A stretch of DNA of 64,000 nucleotides from Roseisolibacter agri (GCF_030159095.1 NZ_BRXS01000004.1:429673-493672); one strand, 5' to 3'. Counted from the stretch's first letter, positions 43,372 through 52,586 are shown. The notes: generated by a model from the sequence alone, not told the origin. Numbers and translations: made by a program.

Positions 43372-44472
43372 TCAGACGTTGAACTTGAACAGCATCACGT
43401 CGCCGTCCGCCACGACGTACTCCTTCCCCTCGCTGCGCACCGCGCCCTTCTCGCGCGCGCCCTTCCAGCCGCCCATCGACACGAAGTCGTCGTAGCCCAC
43501 CGTGTCGGCCTTGATGAAGCCGCGCTCGAAGTCCGTGTGGATCACGCCCGCCGCCTTCGGCGCGGTGTCGCCGCGGTGGATCGTCCACGCGCGCACCTCC
43601 TGCTCGCCGGCCGTGAAGTACGTCTCGAGGCCGAGCAGGTCGTAGCCGGCGCGGATCAGGCGGTCGAGCCCCGCGCTCTCCAGCCCCAGCGACGCGAGGA
43701 AGTCCGCGCGGTCCTCCGCGGGCAGCTCGGCCAGCTCGCTCTCGATCTTGGCGGAGAAGGGGACCACGCTCGCCAGCTCGCCGCTGGCGACGATCGCCGC
43801 GCGCAGCGCCTTGAGGTGCGCGCCCTCGTCGCCCGTCAGCTCGGCGTCGGTGACGTTGGCGGCGTAGAGGATCGGCTTGACCGTGAGCAGCGAGAGCGGC
43901 TGCAGCGTCGCCTTCTCGTCGTCGGTGAGCTTCGCCTCCCAGAGCCCGCGGCCGTCCTTGAGGAACTCGTACGCGCGCTCCAGCACCGCGACCTCCGCCT
44001 TCGCGTCGGCGTCGCCGGTCTTGGCCGCGCGGCGCGTCCGGTCCAGGCGCTTCTCGACCGTCGCGAGGTCGGCCAGCGCGAGCTCGAACTCGATCACCTC
44101 GCGGTCGCGCACCGGGTTCACGTCGCCCATCACGTGCAGCACGTCGTCGTCGTCGAAGCAGCGCACGACGTGCACGATGGCGTCGGTCTCGCGGATGTTG
44201 GCGAGGAACTGGTTGCCCAGGCCCTCACCCTGCGACGCGCCCTTCACGAGGCCGGCGATGTCGACGAACTCGACGACCGCGGGCACGGTGCGCTGCGGCT
44301 TGACGACGTCCGCCAGCCGGTCGAGGCGCGCGTCCGGGACGTTCACGCGGCCGACGTTGGGGTCCTTGGTGGCGAACGGGTAGTTCGCCGCCAGGACGCC
44401 CGCCGAGGTGAGCGCGTTGAAGAGCGTCGACTTGCCCACGTTGGGGAGGCCGACGATGCCGATGCGGAGCAT
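43372..44472 (-). CDS. ychF: Redox-regulated ribosome-binding ATPase YchF
   Basis: 366-residue OBG-family P-loop protein that prefers ATP and associates with ribosomes. G1 is [15 protein letters not shown] (8-22); the switch region is [14 protein letters not shown], Walker [21 protein letters not shown], and the NxxE variant replaces NKxD. The C-terminal TGS-like domain has [15 protein letters not shown] and ends DVMLFKFNV. Starts 3 bp after pth. Confidence 0.97.
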   Translation of the reverse strand: MLRIGIVGLPNVGKSTLFNALTSAGVLAANYPFATKDPNVGRVNVPDARLDRLADVVKPQRTVPAVVEFVDIAGLVKGASQGEGLGNQFLANIRETDAIVHVVRCFDDDDVLHVMGDVNPVRDREVIEFELALADLATVEKRLDRTRRAAKTGDADAKAEVAVLERAYEFLKDGRGLWEAKLTDDEKATLQPLSLLTVKPILYAANVTDAELTGDEGAHLKALRAAIVASGELASVVPFSAKIESELAELPAEDRADFLASLGLESAGLDRLIRAGYDLLGLETYFTAGEQEVRAWTIHRGDTAPKAAGVIHTDFERGFIKADTVGYDDFVSMGGWKGAREKGAVRSEGKEYVVADGDVMLFKFNV

Positions 44473-44475
44473 GGA

Positions 44476-45054
44476 CTATCCGTTGGAATTGTGCTTGTTC
44501 ATCGCCGCCAGGATCCCGTCCCGCAGCCACGTCTCGCTCGCGTCCACGAGCTTCGGCATCAGCGCGACGACCTCCTGCCGCTCCACCGCGTCGAACGGCG
44601 AGAGCACGAAGTCGGCGAGGTTGCCGATCTCGCGCGCCTCGTCCACCGGCTTCGTGCCGATGCGCAGGCGCCCGTAGTTCTGCGAGCCGATCTCGCGCTC
44701 GATCGACTTGAGGCCGTTGCTGCCGCCGGCGCCGCCCTGCGGACGGAGGCGGTAGCGGCCGACCGGGAGCGCCACGTCGTCGCACACCACGAGCAGGTCG
44801 GTCGCGGGCGCCCAGAACGGCTTGCGCAGGTAGGTCCGGAGGACCGTCCCGCTGAGGTTGTAGTACGTCTGCGGCTTGACCAGGCGCACCTTGAGCGAGC
44901 CGACCAGACCGGTGGTGGTGAGGGCGTCGCCGTCCTTCCGCCAGCCGTCGAAACGCCAAACGTCGGCCAGGTGGTCGAGGACCCACCAGCCGACGTTGTG
45001 GCGCGTCGCCTCGTACTCGCGCCCGGGGTTGCCCAGTCCGAGGAGGACCTTCAC
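44476..45054 (-). CDS. pth: Peptidyl-tRNA hydrolase
   Basis: Recycles peptidyl-tRNA released from stalled ribosomes. 192 residues from GTG 45054 with GGAG 5 nt upstream. Motifs: GLGNPGREYEATRHNVGWWV including the catalytic His20-equivalent (TRHNVG), PQTYYNLSG, DDVALPVGRYRLRPQGGAGG and NGLKSIE. It lies between rplY and ychF, a common arrangement. Confidence 0.96.
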   Translation of the reverse strand: MKVLLGLGNPGREYEATRHNVGWWVLDHLADVWRFDGWRKDGDALTTTGLVGSLKVRLVKPQTYYNLSGTVLRTYLRKPFWAPATDLLVVCDDVALPVGRYRLRPQGGAGGSNGLKSIEREIGSQNYGRLRIGTKPVDEAREIGNLADFVLSPFDAVERQEVVALMPKLVDASETWLRDGILAAMNKHNSNG

Positions 45055-45077
45055 GGCAGCTCCGGGTGCGCGGGCGG

Positions 45078-45710
45078 TTACTCCTCGGCCTTCTTCTGGC
45101 GGATGACCTCGGGCTCCGCCGGGCTGGCGGCCGTCGTCTCCTCCGAGGCGGCGGCCTTCGAGCCGGCCACCGAGCACACGGTCGCGTCGGCGTCGTCGAG
45201 CACCGTCACGCCGGCCGGCAGCTGCAGGTCGCGGACGTGGAGCGGGTGGCCGATCGTCAGCTTCGAGATGTCGACGTCGACGTGGTTCGGGATGCTCGCC
45301 GGGTCGACCGAGATCGAGATCTCGCGCATGACCTCCTCGAAGATGCCGCCCTGCTCGCGGACGCCGATCGCGGTGCCGACGAAGACGAGCGGGACGTTCA
45401 CCGTCACCTTCTCGCCGGCCACCAGCTCCTGGAAGTCGACGTGCAGGATGTGGCGGCGGACGGGGTGGCGCTGGATCTCGCGGATCAGCGTGCGGGCCGT
45501 GCCGCCACCCAGGCCGAGCTCGACGACGGTGCTGGCAGCGGAGATGCGGCCGAGGAGGCGCTCGAGCTCGCGCGCGTCGACGGTGATCGACTCGGCGGCG
45601 CGGTTGTGCCCGTAGACGACGGCGGGGATGCGGCCGGCCGCGCGCAGCTTGCGCGCGACGCCCTTGCCGGTCTCCGAGCGCGGCTCGGCGGCGAGATTGG
45701 TGTTCGCCAT
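45078..45710 (-). CDS. rplY: 50S ribosomal protein bL25 (general stress CTC form)
   Basis: 210-residue long form of L25 (TL5/CTC). The N-terminal 5S rRNA-binding domain has GKGVARKLRAAGRIPAVVYG, and the second domain has VDFQELVAGEKVTVNVPLVF and DVDISKLTIGHPLHVRDL. It ends with a variable Ala/Glu tail. Follows prs across a repeat-rich gap. Confidence 0.95.
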   Translation of the reverse strand: MANTNLAAEPRSETGKGVARKLRAAGRIPAVVYGHNRAAESITVDARELERLLGRISAASTVVELGLGGGTARTLIREIQRHPVRRHILHVDFQELVAGEKVTVNVPLVFVGTAIGVREQGGIFEEVMREISISVDPASIPNHVDVDISKLTIGHPLHVRDLQLPAGVTVLDDADATVCSVAGSKAAASEETTAASPAEPEVIRQKKAEE

Positions 45711-45837
45711 GGAAGGCGTCCTTGTATCCGGAAGTCTGTGTCGGAAAACGGGTTACCCTCAGCCGTAGCACCGGATTGCCGACGGCCGCCTCTCACCCGC
45801 AGCCGAACAAGCTAAACCGATACGGCGAAAGACGATA

Positions 45838-45984
45838 GGGCGGAGGACGGTGAAGCGGAGGACGGAAGGGCGTGAAACGAAGAGGCGGACCCTTCGAGCT
45901 TGAAGCCTCAAGCGAAGGTCCGCCGTTTCGTATCGCGCCGTATCGACTTCCGCGGTTCCGTTCTCCGCCGTTCCGTCCTCCGCC
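45838..45984. repeat. Large imperfect inverted repeat between prs and rplY
   Basis: The 305-bp gap 45711-46015 has no gene. GGCGGAGGACGG (45839-45850) and GCGGAGGACGG (45855-45865) face CCGTCCTCCGCC (45973-45984). A central stem-loop (45884-45890 with 45918-45924, extended by further pairing) sits between. The arms consist of repeated short words, like the repeat at 26860-26942. Confidence 0.65.
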
Positions 45985-46015
45985 TCCTCGTTCTCCGCCG
46001 TAGCGCCTACCGGCG

Positions 46016-47002
46016 TCAGTCGAAGAGGCTCGAGACGCTCTGATCGGAGTGGGTAAACCGGATCGCCTTCGCCAGCAGCTCGCCCACCGACAGCACGTGC
46101 AGCGAGTCGAAGCGGCGCTCGGGCGCGATGTTGATCGTGTCCGTCACCGTGACCTCGACGATCGGCGCCTCGCTCAGGCGCTGCTTCGCGGGGCCGGAGA
46201 GCAGCGCGTGCGTCGCGCAGACGTAGACCTCGCGCGCGCCCAGCTTGATCAGCGCCCGCGACGCCTCCGACACCGTGCCGGCCGTGTCGATCATGTCGTC
46301 GACGATCAGGCACGCGTGCCCGTTGACGTCGCCGATCACGTTCAGCACCTCGGCCACGTTCGCCTTCGGGCGGCGCTTGTCGATGATCGCGAAGCCCGCG
46401 TCGAGCTGCTTCGCGAAGCCGCGCGCCATCTTCGCCGCGCCGACGTCCGGCGCCACCACCACGAGGTCCGCGAGCTTCTTCTTGCGGTAGTGGTTCACCA
46501 GCACCGGGCGCGCATACAGGTGGTCCACCGGGATGTCGAAGAAGCCCTGCAGCTGGTGCTGGTGGAAGTCGATCCCGAGCACGCGGTCGGCGCCGGCGGT
46601 CTGGATCATGTTCGCCACCAGCTTGGCGCCGATCGCGACGCGCGGCTGGTCCTTGCGGTCCTGCCGCGAGTAGCCGTAGTACGGCATCACGACCGTGATG
46701 CGGGCGGCGCTCGCCCGGCGCGCGGCGTCGATCAGGAGCAGCAGCTCCATCACGTTCTCCGCGGGCGGGTTCGTCGGCTGCACGATGAAGACGTCCGCCC
46801 CGCGGATGTTCTCGTCGAGGCGGACGAAGATCTCACCGTCGGCGAAGCGGGTGCACGTCGCCTTCGTGAGCTCGAGGCCGAGCTGGCGGCTGATCTCCTC
46901 CGCGAGCGGACGGTTGCCGGTGCCGCAGAGGAGCTTGTAGCCCGGCTTCGCGGGCGTCGTGGTCTCGACCGCGGCGGGCTTGGAAAGCACTTGGGAAGCC
47001 AC
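46016..47002 (-). CDS. prs: Ribose-phosphate pyrophosphokinase
   Basis: Makes PRPP from ribose 5-phosphate and ATP for nucleotide, His and Trp synthesis. 328 residues from GTG 47002. Motifs: KLLCGTGNRPLAEEI, FADGEIFVRLDENIRGADVF, YGYSRQDRKDQPR, the PRPP loop CLIVDDMIDTAGTV and ATHALLSGPAKQRL. Class I enzyme. It heads prs-rplY-pth-ychF. Confidence 0.97.
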   Translation of the reverse strand: MASQVLSKPAAVETTTPAKPGYKLLCGTGNRPLAEEISRQLGLELTKATCTRFADGEIFVRLDENIRGADVFIVQPTNPPAENVMELLLLIDAARRASAARITVVMPYYGYSRQDRKDQPRVAIGAKLVANMIQTAGADRVLGIDFHQHQLQGFFDIPVDHLYARPVLVNHYRKKKLADLVVVAPDVGAAKMARGFAKQLDAGFAIIDKRRPKANVAEVLNVIGDVNGHACLIVDDMIDTAGTVSEASRALIKLGAREVYVCATHALLSGPAKQRLSEAPIVEVTVTDTINIAPERRFDSLHVLSVGELLAKAIRFTHSDQSVSSLFD

Positions 47003-47066
47003 CAGGGATCTCCAGGGAGTGCCGCGCCGCCGCCGGAACGCGGCCGCGCGTGCTGCAACGTCGGGA

Positions 47067-47137
47067 TTGCCCCGCGTGGATTCGAACCACGATCACCGCA
47101 TCCAAAGTGCGGGGTCCTGCCGTTGAACGACGGGGCA
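47067..47137 (-). tRNA. tRNA-Gln (anticodon TTG)
   Basis: Reads TGCCCCG at the 5' end, pairing with CGGGGCA at the 3' end plus discriminator A. The D arm contains the AACGGCAGG loop. The anticodon stem CCGCA/TGCGG holds the loop CTTTGGA with anticodon TTG. The T arm has GTGG-TTCGAAT-CCAC. No encoded CCA. Confidence 0.95.
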
Positions 47138-47150
47138 AGCGGGGCGAAGT

Positions 47151-48224
47151 CTAGCCGCTCACGGAAACCGGAGCAACGCGAGTGGCGGTGCGCGTCTGGA
47201 CGATCGCGAAGCCGCGCGGCGCCCGGCTCGCGCCCTCGTCCGCCTCCTCGCCGCCGTCCGCATCGTCGTCGGCGTCGGCCGTGACGGCGGCGTCATCGTC
47301 CGGCTCCGCGTCGTCCGCGCCCGGGCCGCGCACCTCGAACACGACCTCCACGCCGTCCAGCGGCGTGAGGAGGAAGACGGTCGCCCCAGAGCCCGACATG
47401 AGCGCGATCGGCGCCGTGTCGCCGCCCGCCGGGTCGCGGCGCGCGGGCTCGCCGTCGGTGTGATGCAGCGCGTCCACGCGCCGCGTCACCTGGTCGAACA
47501 TCTGCCGCACCGCCGCGAGGTCCTCGCGCTGCGGGAAGACGACCTCCTCGAAGTCGTTCGTCGCCACGAGCGCGACGTCGTCCCAGCGCGCCAGCCGGTC
47601 GGGCGTCCAGAGGATCGGCCGTGGGCGCGTCGCGTCGCCGCGGCGCGCGGCCAGCGCCGCGTACGCCGCCGCGGTCGACACGCCCTCGCCGAACAGCGCC
47701 AGGTGCACGCGGCGCGACGGCAGCGCGGGCAGCGCGAGCATGCGCTCGCCGCGCCCCCACGCCAGCGCGAGCGGCGCCTCGGTCGCGAGGAACGGCACGT
47801 CGGCGCCGAGCGGCGCGGCCAGCGCCAGCAGCTCGCCGGCCGAGAGCGGCCGCGGCGCGAGCGCGTTCAGGCAGCGCAGCACCGCGCCCGCGTCCGCGCT
47901 CCCGCCGCCGAGCCCTCCGCCCACGGGGATGCGCTTCTCGATCTCGATCGCCCAGCCGTCCGGCCACCCGGCCGCCGCGTGGTACGCCGCCGCGGCGCGC
48001 CAGGCGAGGTTGCGCTCCGTGGGGCCGAGATCGTCCGCGCCGCCGCAGTCCAGCGACCGTCCCGACACGCCGACGCGCACGCGCACGTCGTCGCCGAGCT
48101 CCAGCCGCTGGAAGAGCGTCTCGAGCTGGTGATGGCCCGACGCCTCGCGGGCGAGGATGCGCAGGAAGAGGTTGACCTTCGCCTGCGCCACGACGTGCGC
48201 CTCGCGCACCGCGCTGCCGGTCAC
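47151..48224 (-). CDS. ispE: 4-diphosphocytidyl-2-C-methyl-D-erythritol kinase
   Basis: GHMP kinase of the non-mevalonate isoprenoid pathway. 357 residues from GTG 48224; an ATG at 48278 would overlap the upstream gene by 47 bp. N-terminal AQAKVNLFLRILAREASGHH, ATP loop PVGGGLGGGSADAGA, and C-terminal IALMSGSGATVFLL. An acidic insert of about 30 residues (around 303-332, e.g. DDDAAVTADADDDADGGEE) near the C-terminus is unusual. Longer than the typical ~290 residues because of it. Confidence 0.92.
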   Translation of the reverse strand: MTGSAVREAHVVAQAKVNLFLRILAREASGHHQLETLFQRLELGDDVRVRVGVSGRSLDCGGADDLGPTERNLAWRAAAAYHAAAGWPDGWAIEIEKRIPVGGGLGGGSADAGAVLRCLNALAPRPLSAGELLALAAPLGADVPFLATEAPLALAWGRGERMLALPALPSRRVHLALFGEGVSTAAAYAALAARRGDATRPRPILWTPDRLARWDDVALVATNDFEEVVFPQREDLAAVRQMFDQVTRRVDALHHTDGEPARRDPAGGDTAPIALMSGSGATVFLLTPLDGVEVVFEVRGPGADDAEPDDDAAVTADADDDADGGEEADEGASRAPRGFAIVQTRTATRVAPVSVSG

Positions 48225-48231
48225 GGCGCGG

Positions 48232-49296
48232 TCAGGCGGGGCGCTCGCCGACGCGCGCGGCGAGCGGTGACGCGGCATCCGCGCCGCCGGGCGGGCCGCC
48301 GGCGTCGGACACGTCGCGCAGCCGCAGCCCCAGGCGCGCGAAGTAGATCGCGCCGATCACCGTGATCGGGATGAACGTCAGGATGTGGTAGCCGAGCGCC
48401 CAGCTGATGGCGAGCGTCGACGGCACCGCGTAGACGGAGAGGCCCATCACCGCCGCGCCCTCGAACACGCCGAAGAAGCCGGGCGACGACGGGACCGCGA
48501 CCGCCATGCCGAGCAGCCCCTGGAGGAAGAGGGCCGCGGAGTACGGCACGTCGATGCCCACGGCGCGGAAGCCCAGCCAGAGCGCGAGCGCGTGCACCAG
48601 CCAGTGCACGACGGTCCACCCGAACACCGCCGCGAAGCGCGCGGGATGGCGCAGCGCGCCCAGCCCGTCGGCGAACGCGCGCAGCGCGGCCGCGCCGCGC
48701 TCCTCGACGCGCGGCAGCACGCGGCGCGCGACGGCGCGGAACGCGGCCTCGAACAGGTGCGGGAGCGCGATGAAGCTGTAGAGCCCCACGAGCAGCACGA
48801 CGACGGCGACCGCGCCGCCGCGCGCGAGCATCGGCACCGACTGGCCCGCGAGCCGCACGTCGGGCGGGAACGCGGGATCGAGCAGCGCGCCGAACATCAG
48901 CAGCAGCAGCACGATCGCGTCGAACACGCGGTCCACCGCCAGCGAGGCGAGCGACGCGGGGAAGGCGACGCGCGGCACCTCGCGTGTCAGCGCGTACGCG
49001 CGCGCCAGCTCGCCGGCGCGCGCGGGCACCACGTTGTTCACCATCATCCCGATCGCCGTCGAGCGCCACAGCGGGCCGAACGCGATGCGCTGCGCCACGG
49101 GCTCGAGGATCGTGCGCCACTTGCGGGCGCGGATCGGGAAGATCGCGGTGCCCACCGCGGTCGCCGCGGCGAACAGCAGCCAGTCCGACTGCGCGAGCGC
49201 CTCCCACACCTTGCCGAGCGGCGCCTCGTGCAGCGCCCACCACAACAGGAGCGCGCTCAGCGCGAGGCCGAGCGCGCTCCGCCAGTCAGGTCGCAT
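48232..49296 (-). CDS. Flippase-like domain membrane protein (YbhN/UPF0104)
   Basis: 354-residue polytopic protein with about eight transmembrane helices (LGLALSALLLWWALHEAPLG, VAVVVLLVGLYSFIALP, LGYHILTFIPITVIGAIYFA). The cytoplasmic loop has RKWRTILEPVAQRI and NNVVPARAGELARAY, the hallmark of the lysylphosphatidylglycerol synthase transmembrane/YbhN family. Without the C-terminal synthase domain it is probably a lipid-transfer or flippase-type protein. Upstream of ispE by 7 bp. Confidence 0.8.
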   Translation of the reverse strand: MRPDWRSALGLALSALLLWWALHEAPLGKVWEALAQSDWLLFAAATAVGTAIFPIRARKWRTILEPVAQRIAFGPLWRSTAIGMMVNNVVPARAGELARAYALTREVPRVAFPASLASLAVDRVFDAIVLLLLMFGALLDPAFPPDVRLAGQSVPMLARGGAVAVVVLLVGLYSFIALPHLFEAAFRAVARRVLPRVEERGAAALRAFADGLGALRHPARFAAVFGWTVVHWLVHALALWLGFRAVGIDVPYSAALFLQGLLGMAVAVPSSPGFFGVFEGAAVMGLSVYAVPSTLAISWALGYHILTFIPITVIGAIYFARLGLRLRDVSDAGGPPGGADAASPLAARVGERPA

Positions 49297-49327
49297 CGGA
49301 TGCGTGTCGATTTCGAGAACGACGCCG

Positions 49328-50611
49328 TCAGTCGACGGCGATCAGGTCGAGCAGGTCGTACAGCTCGTCGAGCAGCGCGGCGTCGGGCGGCGGCGCGCTC
49401 GCGCGCAGCTGGTCGCGCACGGCGCGCGCGCGGTCCAGCGCGGCGCGTCCACGATACACCAGTCGCTCGACGGGGATCACCTCGTCGTCGGCGCCGGCCG
49501 GCGCCGGCGGTTCGACGAGGCCGGCGTCGCTCGGGCCGGTCGGCTCCAGCTGCGTCGAGCCGGCGAGCGAGGCGGAGAGGCTCGCCATCCCGCTGATGCC
49601 GCTCTCCAGCAGCGCCACGAGCGCCGCGCCGGTGGCCGGCTTCGCCGGCGACGTCGCGGAGGCTGCCGCCGCGGGCTCCGGCATCGGGGCCGCGACCGCC
49701 TCCGCCCGCGACGAGGGCGCCGGCACCGCGGGCTGCGGCCGTGCCGGCGTGGGACCGTTCCGGCCGCTCGCGGCGCCGCCGACGGCGCTCATGCCGCCCG
49801 TCGGCGTCGCGCGCGCCCAGGTCGCGCCCGCGCTCTCGATCAGCGCCCCCGCGGCGCCGTCGACCGTCTCCAGCGCGCGCTCGTCGAGCGCCGCCAGCGG
49901 GGCCTCGCGCGCGGCGCAGAAGTTCACCACCGGGCGCACGTCGTAGCTCTCGGCCAGGTCGCGCAGGTCGCGGAGCGCGGCGCGCAGGTCCTCGCCCAGC
50001 GTCAGCCGCGCCGCGTCGTCGCGGGCGGGGGAGCGCTTCGCCTCCGCGATCGCGCGCCGCAGCGCGGACGCGAGCGGCACGGCCGCCTGGCGGAAGCGCT
50101 GGTCGCCGGTGATGGGCGGCGAGGGCGCGCGGTGCAGCACGTGGTCGCCGCCGTCGTCGGGCGCGAGCGCGCGGATCGGCACCACGGCGTGCGGGCCGTG
50201 CGCGTCGGCCGCCGCGTGCGCCGCGGGGCCGAGGAGCGTCTCCAGCCGCTCGGCGCGGGCGTGCGCCTCGGCGGAGTCGCTCGCGCTCCAGGCGCGGGCC
50301 GCGCGCAGCAGCCGCCGGAACGACTCGACCGACGCGGCGAGCGCCTCGGCGGCGCCGGCGTTCCACGACAGGCGCCCCTGCTGGACCGCGGTGCCGACGC
50401 GCCCGAGCGCCTCGGCCAGTGCGGCGAGGTCGGGCTGGCGGGCCATGGTCGCCGCGCCCCGCAGGGCGCGCGCGCTGCGCACGAACGGCTCGGCGTCCGG
50501 CGGGCCGCCGAAGGCCGCGCCGGCGGCGCCGGCGAGCCAGGCGTCCATCCGTTCGAGGTACTCGCCGGCCTCGAGGGCGAAGAAGTCGACGATGCCGCGG
50601 GGGTCCGTCAT
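49328..50611 (-). CDS. Degenerate Hpt-domain protein
   Basis: 427 residues. The N-terminus looks like the Hpt domain of CheA-type kinases (EAGEYLERMDAWLA, SARALRGAATMARQPDLAAL), but the phosphoacceptor His of the usual AHxLKG is Arg48. A second helical region (about 195-290) and a long Ala/Pro linker precede a C-terminal helical bundle (VERLVYRGRAALDRARAVRD). No kinase ATP-binding domain is present. Probably a scaffold or decoy in a chemotaxis-like pathway, by inference. It lies between pdxJ and the YbhN gene. Confidence 0.6.
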   Translation of the reverse strand: MTDPRGIVDFFALEAGEYLERMDAWLAGAAGAAFGGPPDAEPFVRSARALRGAATMARQPDLAALAEALGRVGTAVQQGRLSWNAGAAEALAASVESFRRLLRAARAWSASDSAEAHARAERLETLLGPAAHAAADAHGPHAVVPIRALAPDDGGDHVLHRAPSPPITGDQRFRQAAVPLASALRRAIAEAKRSPARDDAARLTLGEDLRAALRDLRDLAESYDVRPVVNFCAAREAPLAALDERALETVDGAAGALIESAGATWARATPTGGMSAVGGAASGRNGPTPARPQPAVPAPSSRAEAVAAPMPEPAAAASATSPAKPATGAALVALLESGISGMASLSASLAGSTQLEPTGPSDAGLVEPPAPAGADDEVIPVERLVYRGRAALDRARAVRDQLRASAPPPDAALLDELYDLLDLIAVD

Positions 50612-50706
50612 GCGTGGCGCGCGGGGCGGGAAGGGGAGCCGGAGGGGGACGTGCGGTCGCGCGGAGGGGGCGTGCAGTCGTCGTGCAGGCGTCGTGCGGT
50701 CGGGCG

Positions 50707-51477
50707 CTAGCGTCGGGCGGCGTCCATCGCCGCCCGGATCTCGCGCACGCTCGCCTCGAGCCCGACGAAGAGCGCGCGGCTGACGATGGAGTGGCCGATG
50801 TTCAGCTCCTCCAGCTCCGGGATGGCGGCCACCGGCCCGACGTTCGCCACCGTGAGCCCGTGCCCCGCGTGGGCCGACATCCCGAGGCGGACCGCCAGTG
50901 CGGCGGCCGCGTCGAGCGCCGCCAGCGGGCCAGGATCGCCCGGGTGGTGCGCGTAGGTCCCGGTGTGGAGCTCGATCGCGTCGGTGCCCAGGTCGGCCGA
51001 CCGACGGACCATCTCCGCGTCCGGATCGATGAAGAGACTGGTACGGATGCCCGCGCGTTTCATCTCCGCGATCGCCCGGCCCAGCCCCCTGGGGTCCGCC
51101 GTCACGTCGAGGCCCCCCTCGGTCGTCACCTCGGTCCGCTTCTCGGGGACGAGGGTGACCTCGTGCGGACGCAGGCGCAGCGCGATTCCCACCATCTCGT
51201 GGGTGCAGGCCATCTCCAGGTTCAGCACCGTCCGGATCGACGCGGCGATCGCATCGATGTCCGCGTCCTGGATGTGCCGGCGGTCCTCGCGCAGGTGCGC
51301 GGTGATGCCGTCCGCCCCCGCCGCCTCGCACAGCAGCGCGGCCGCCACCGGATCCGGCTCGGCCGCGCGGCGCGCCTGCCGCACGGTGGCGACGTGGTCG
51401 ATGTTGACGTACAGCCGCTGGTGCGGGGCACGGACGCGCGGCACTGTGCCGTCGGCGGCGGGGAGGGCGTCTGGCAT
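50707..51477 (-). CDS. pdxJ: Pyridoxine 5'-phosphate synthase
   Basis: Condenses deoxyxylulose 5-phosphate and amino-hydroxyacetone phosphate into pyridoxine 5'-phosphate. 256 residues, TIM barrel. Signatures: VNIDHVATVRQARR, GADGITAHLREDRRHI, VTLVPEKRTEVTTEGG, IELHTGTYA and HAGHGLTVANV. It indicates the DXP-dependent vitamin B6 route. The start is ATG 51477. Confidence 0.96.
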   Translation of the reverse strand: MPDALPAADGTVPRVRAPHQRLYVNIDHVATVRQARRAAEPDPVAAALLCEAAGADGITAHLREDRRHIQDADIDAIAASIRTVLNLEMACTHEMVGIALRLRPHEVTLVPEKRTEVTTEGGLDVTADPRGLGRAIAEMKRAGIRTSLFIDPDAEMVRRSADLGTDAIELHTGTYAHHPGDPGPLAALDAAAALAVRLGMSAHAGHGLTVANVGPVAAIPELEELNIGHSIVSRALFVGLEASVREIRAAMDAARR

Positions 51478-51538
51478 GTGGAGGCGGCCGGCGGGTGTGG
51501 GTACCCGGGCGAGTCCGTCGCCCGCGAGCGGGGGCTGC

Positions 51539-51544
51539 TAGCTT
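51539..51544 (+). promoter_or_regulatory. -10 element TAGCTT upstream of the small lipoprotein
   Basis: TAGCTT with a predicted transcription start near 51551, about 25 nt before the coding start; this gives a short leader holding the AGGAG site. Confidence 0.4.
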
Positions 51545-51576
51545 TGCGGGACCACGAACCCGAAGAGGAGATGCGC

Positions 51577-52050
51577 GTGCGAAAGATAGTCGGCTCGGTG
51601 CTGGTCGTCGTCGCCACCGTCGGACTGCCCGCCTGCCGGAGCGCCGCGCCGGCGCCGTCCGCGGCGCCGGTCGCGCAGGCCGGCCCCGGCGCGGGGACGC
51701 CGAGTGCGGCCGTCGAGCGGTTCCTGGAGGCGGCACGCGCGACCGAGGTGACGACCATGGCGCAGCTCTTCGGCACCACCGGCGGCCCGATCACCGAGCG
51801 CGAGCCGGCCGAGGCGGTCGAGAAGCGGATGCGCGCGCTCGCCTGCTACCTGACGCACGACTCCGCCCGCATCCTCGAGAACGTGCCGGGCGTGGGCGCC
51901 GGCCGCGCGCTCCAGGTCGAGCTCAGGCAGCGCGAGCTGACGCGCCGCACCCGCTTCTCGGTCGTGCCGGGCCCGGGCGGGCGCTGGTTCGTCGAGCAGT
52001 TCGACATCAACGCGCTCTCCGACTTCTGCCGGCCGGTCCCGCCGCGCTGA
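51577..52050 (+). CDS. Hypothetical lipoprotein
   Basis: 157 residues. The GTG at 51577 has GAGGAG 6 nt upstream; an ATG at 51571 directly abuts that site, so the GTG is preferred. Lipobox VGLPAC follows a hydrophobic signal (IVGSVLVVVATVGL). After an Ala/Pro-rich linker the mature part (about 40-157) has AAVERFLEAARATEVTTMAQ and FSVVPGPGGRWFVEQFDI, resembling NTF2-like/DUF4878 small secreted domains. Function unknown. Confidence 0.7.
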   Translation: MRKIVGSVLVVVATVGLPACRSAAPAPSAAPVAQAGPGAGTPSAAVERFLEAARATEVTTMAQLFGTTGGPITEREPAEAVEKRMRALACYLTHDSARILENVPGVGAGRALQVELRQRELTRRTRFSVVPGPGGRWFVEQFDINALSDFCRPVPPR

Positions 52051-52083
52051 GCCCGCTGATCGGCGGCGCCCTTGGCGCGCCGA

Positions 52084-52494
52084 CTAGTATTCGGTCAGCT
52101 CGACCAGCACGCCCGCGGTCGCACTCGGGTGCAGGAAGGCGATGCGCTTGCCCTCCGCGCCCAGCCGCGGCACCTCGTCGATGAGCCGGACGCCGGCGGC
52201 CCGGCAGCGCTCCAGCGCGCCGTCCAGGTCGTCGACCGCGAAGCAGACGTGGTGGATGCCGGGGCCCCGCTTGGCGATGAACTTGCCGATCGGCGACTCC
52301 GGCCGCGCGGGCTCCAGCAGCTCGACGAGCGACTCCCCCGCGGCGAGCCCGGCGATCCGGGCCCCGTCCGCGTCGTCCAGCGGCACCTCGGGCATCCCGA
52401 GGACGTCGCGGTAGAACGGGAGGATCTCGTCGAGGCCCGGCACGGCGATGCCGATGTGGGCGATGCGGGTGCCGCGGCGGGGCTGGTCGGACAT
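52084..52494 (-). CDS. mce: Methylmalonyl-CoA epimerase
   Basis: 136-residue vicinal-oxygen-chelate protein that interconverts (R)- and (S)-methylmalonyl-CoA in propionate metabolism. Motifs: RIAHIGIAVPGLDEILPFYR, SLVELLEP and GIHHVCFAVDDLDGAL, with the metal ligands His and Glu in HIGIAV, HHVCFAV and VELTEY. ATG 52494 is preferred over the upstream 52548 frame extension. Converges on the small lipoprotein. Confidence 0.9.
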   Translation of the reverse strand: MSDQPRRGTRIAHIGIAVPGLDEILPFYRDVLGMPEVPLDDADGARIAGLAAGESLVELLEPARPESPIGKFIAKRGPGIHHVCFAVDDLDGALERCRAAGVRLIDEVPRLGAEGKRIAFLHPSATAGVLVELTEY

Positions 52495-52586
52495 GGGCGT
52501 GGGCTCCGGCTCGGAACGGAAGGGGCTGGAGCGGCACAACTTACACATGACGCGCGCGGGGTCGCACCCCGCCCGTGGAGGATCAG

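Noticed and set aside
49328..51736. 802-codon frame joining the Hpt protein to sequence opposite pdxJ
   Set aside because: The N-terminal half is the shadow of pdxJ; the Hpt protein starts at ATG 50611.
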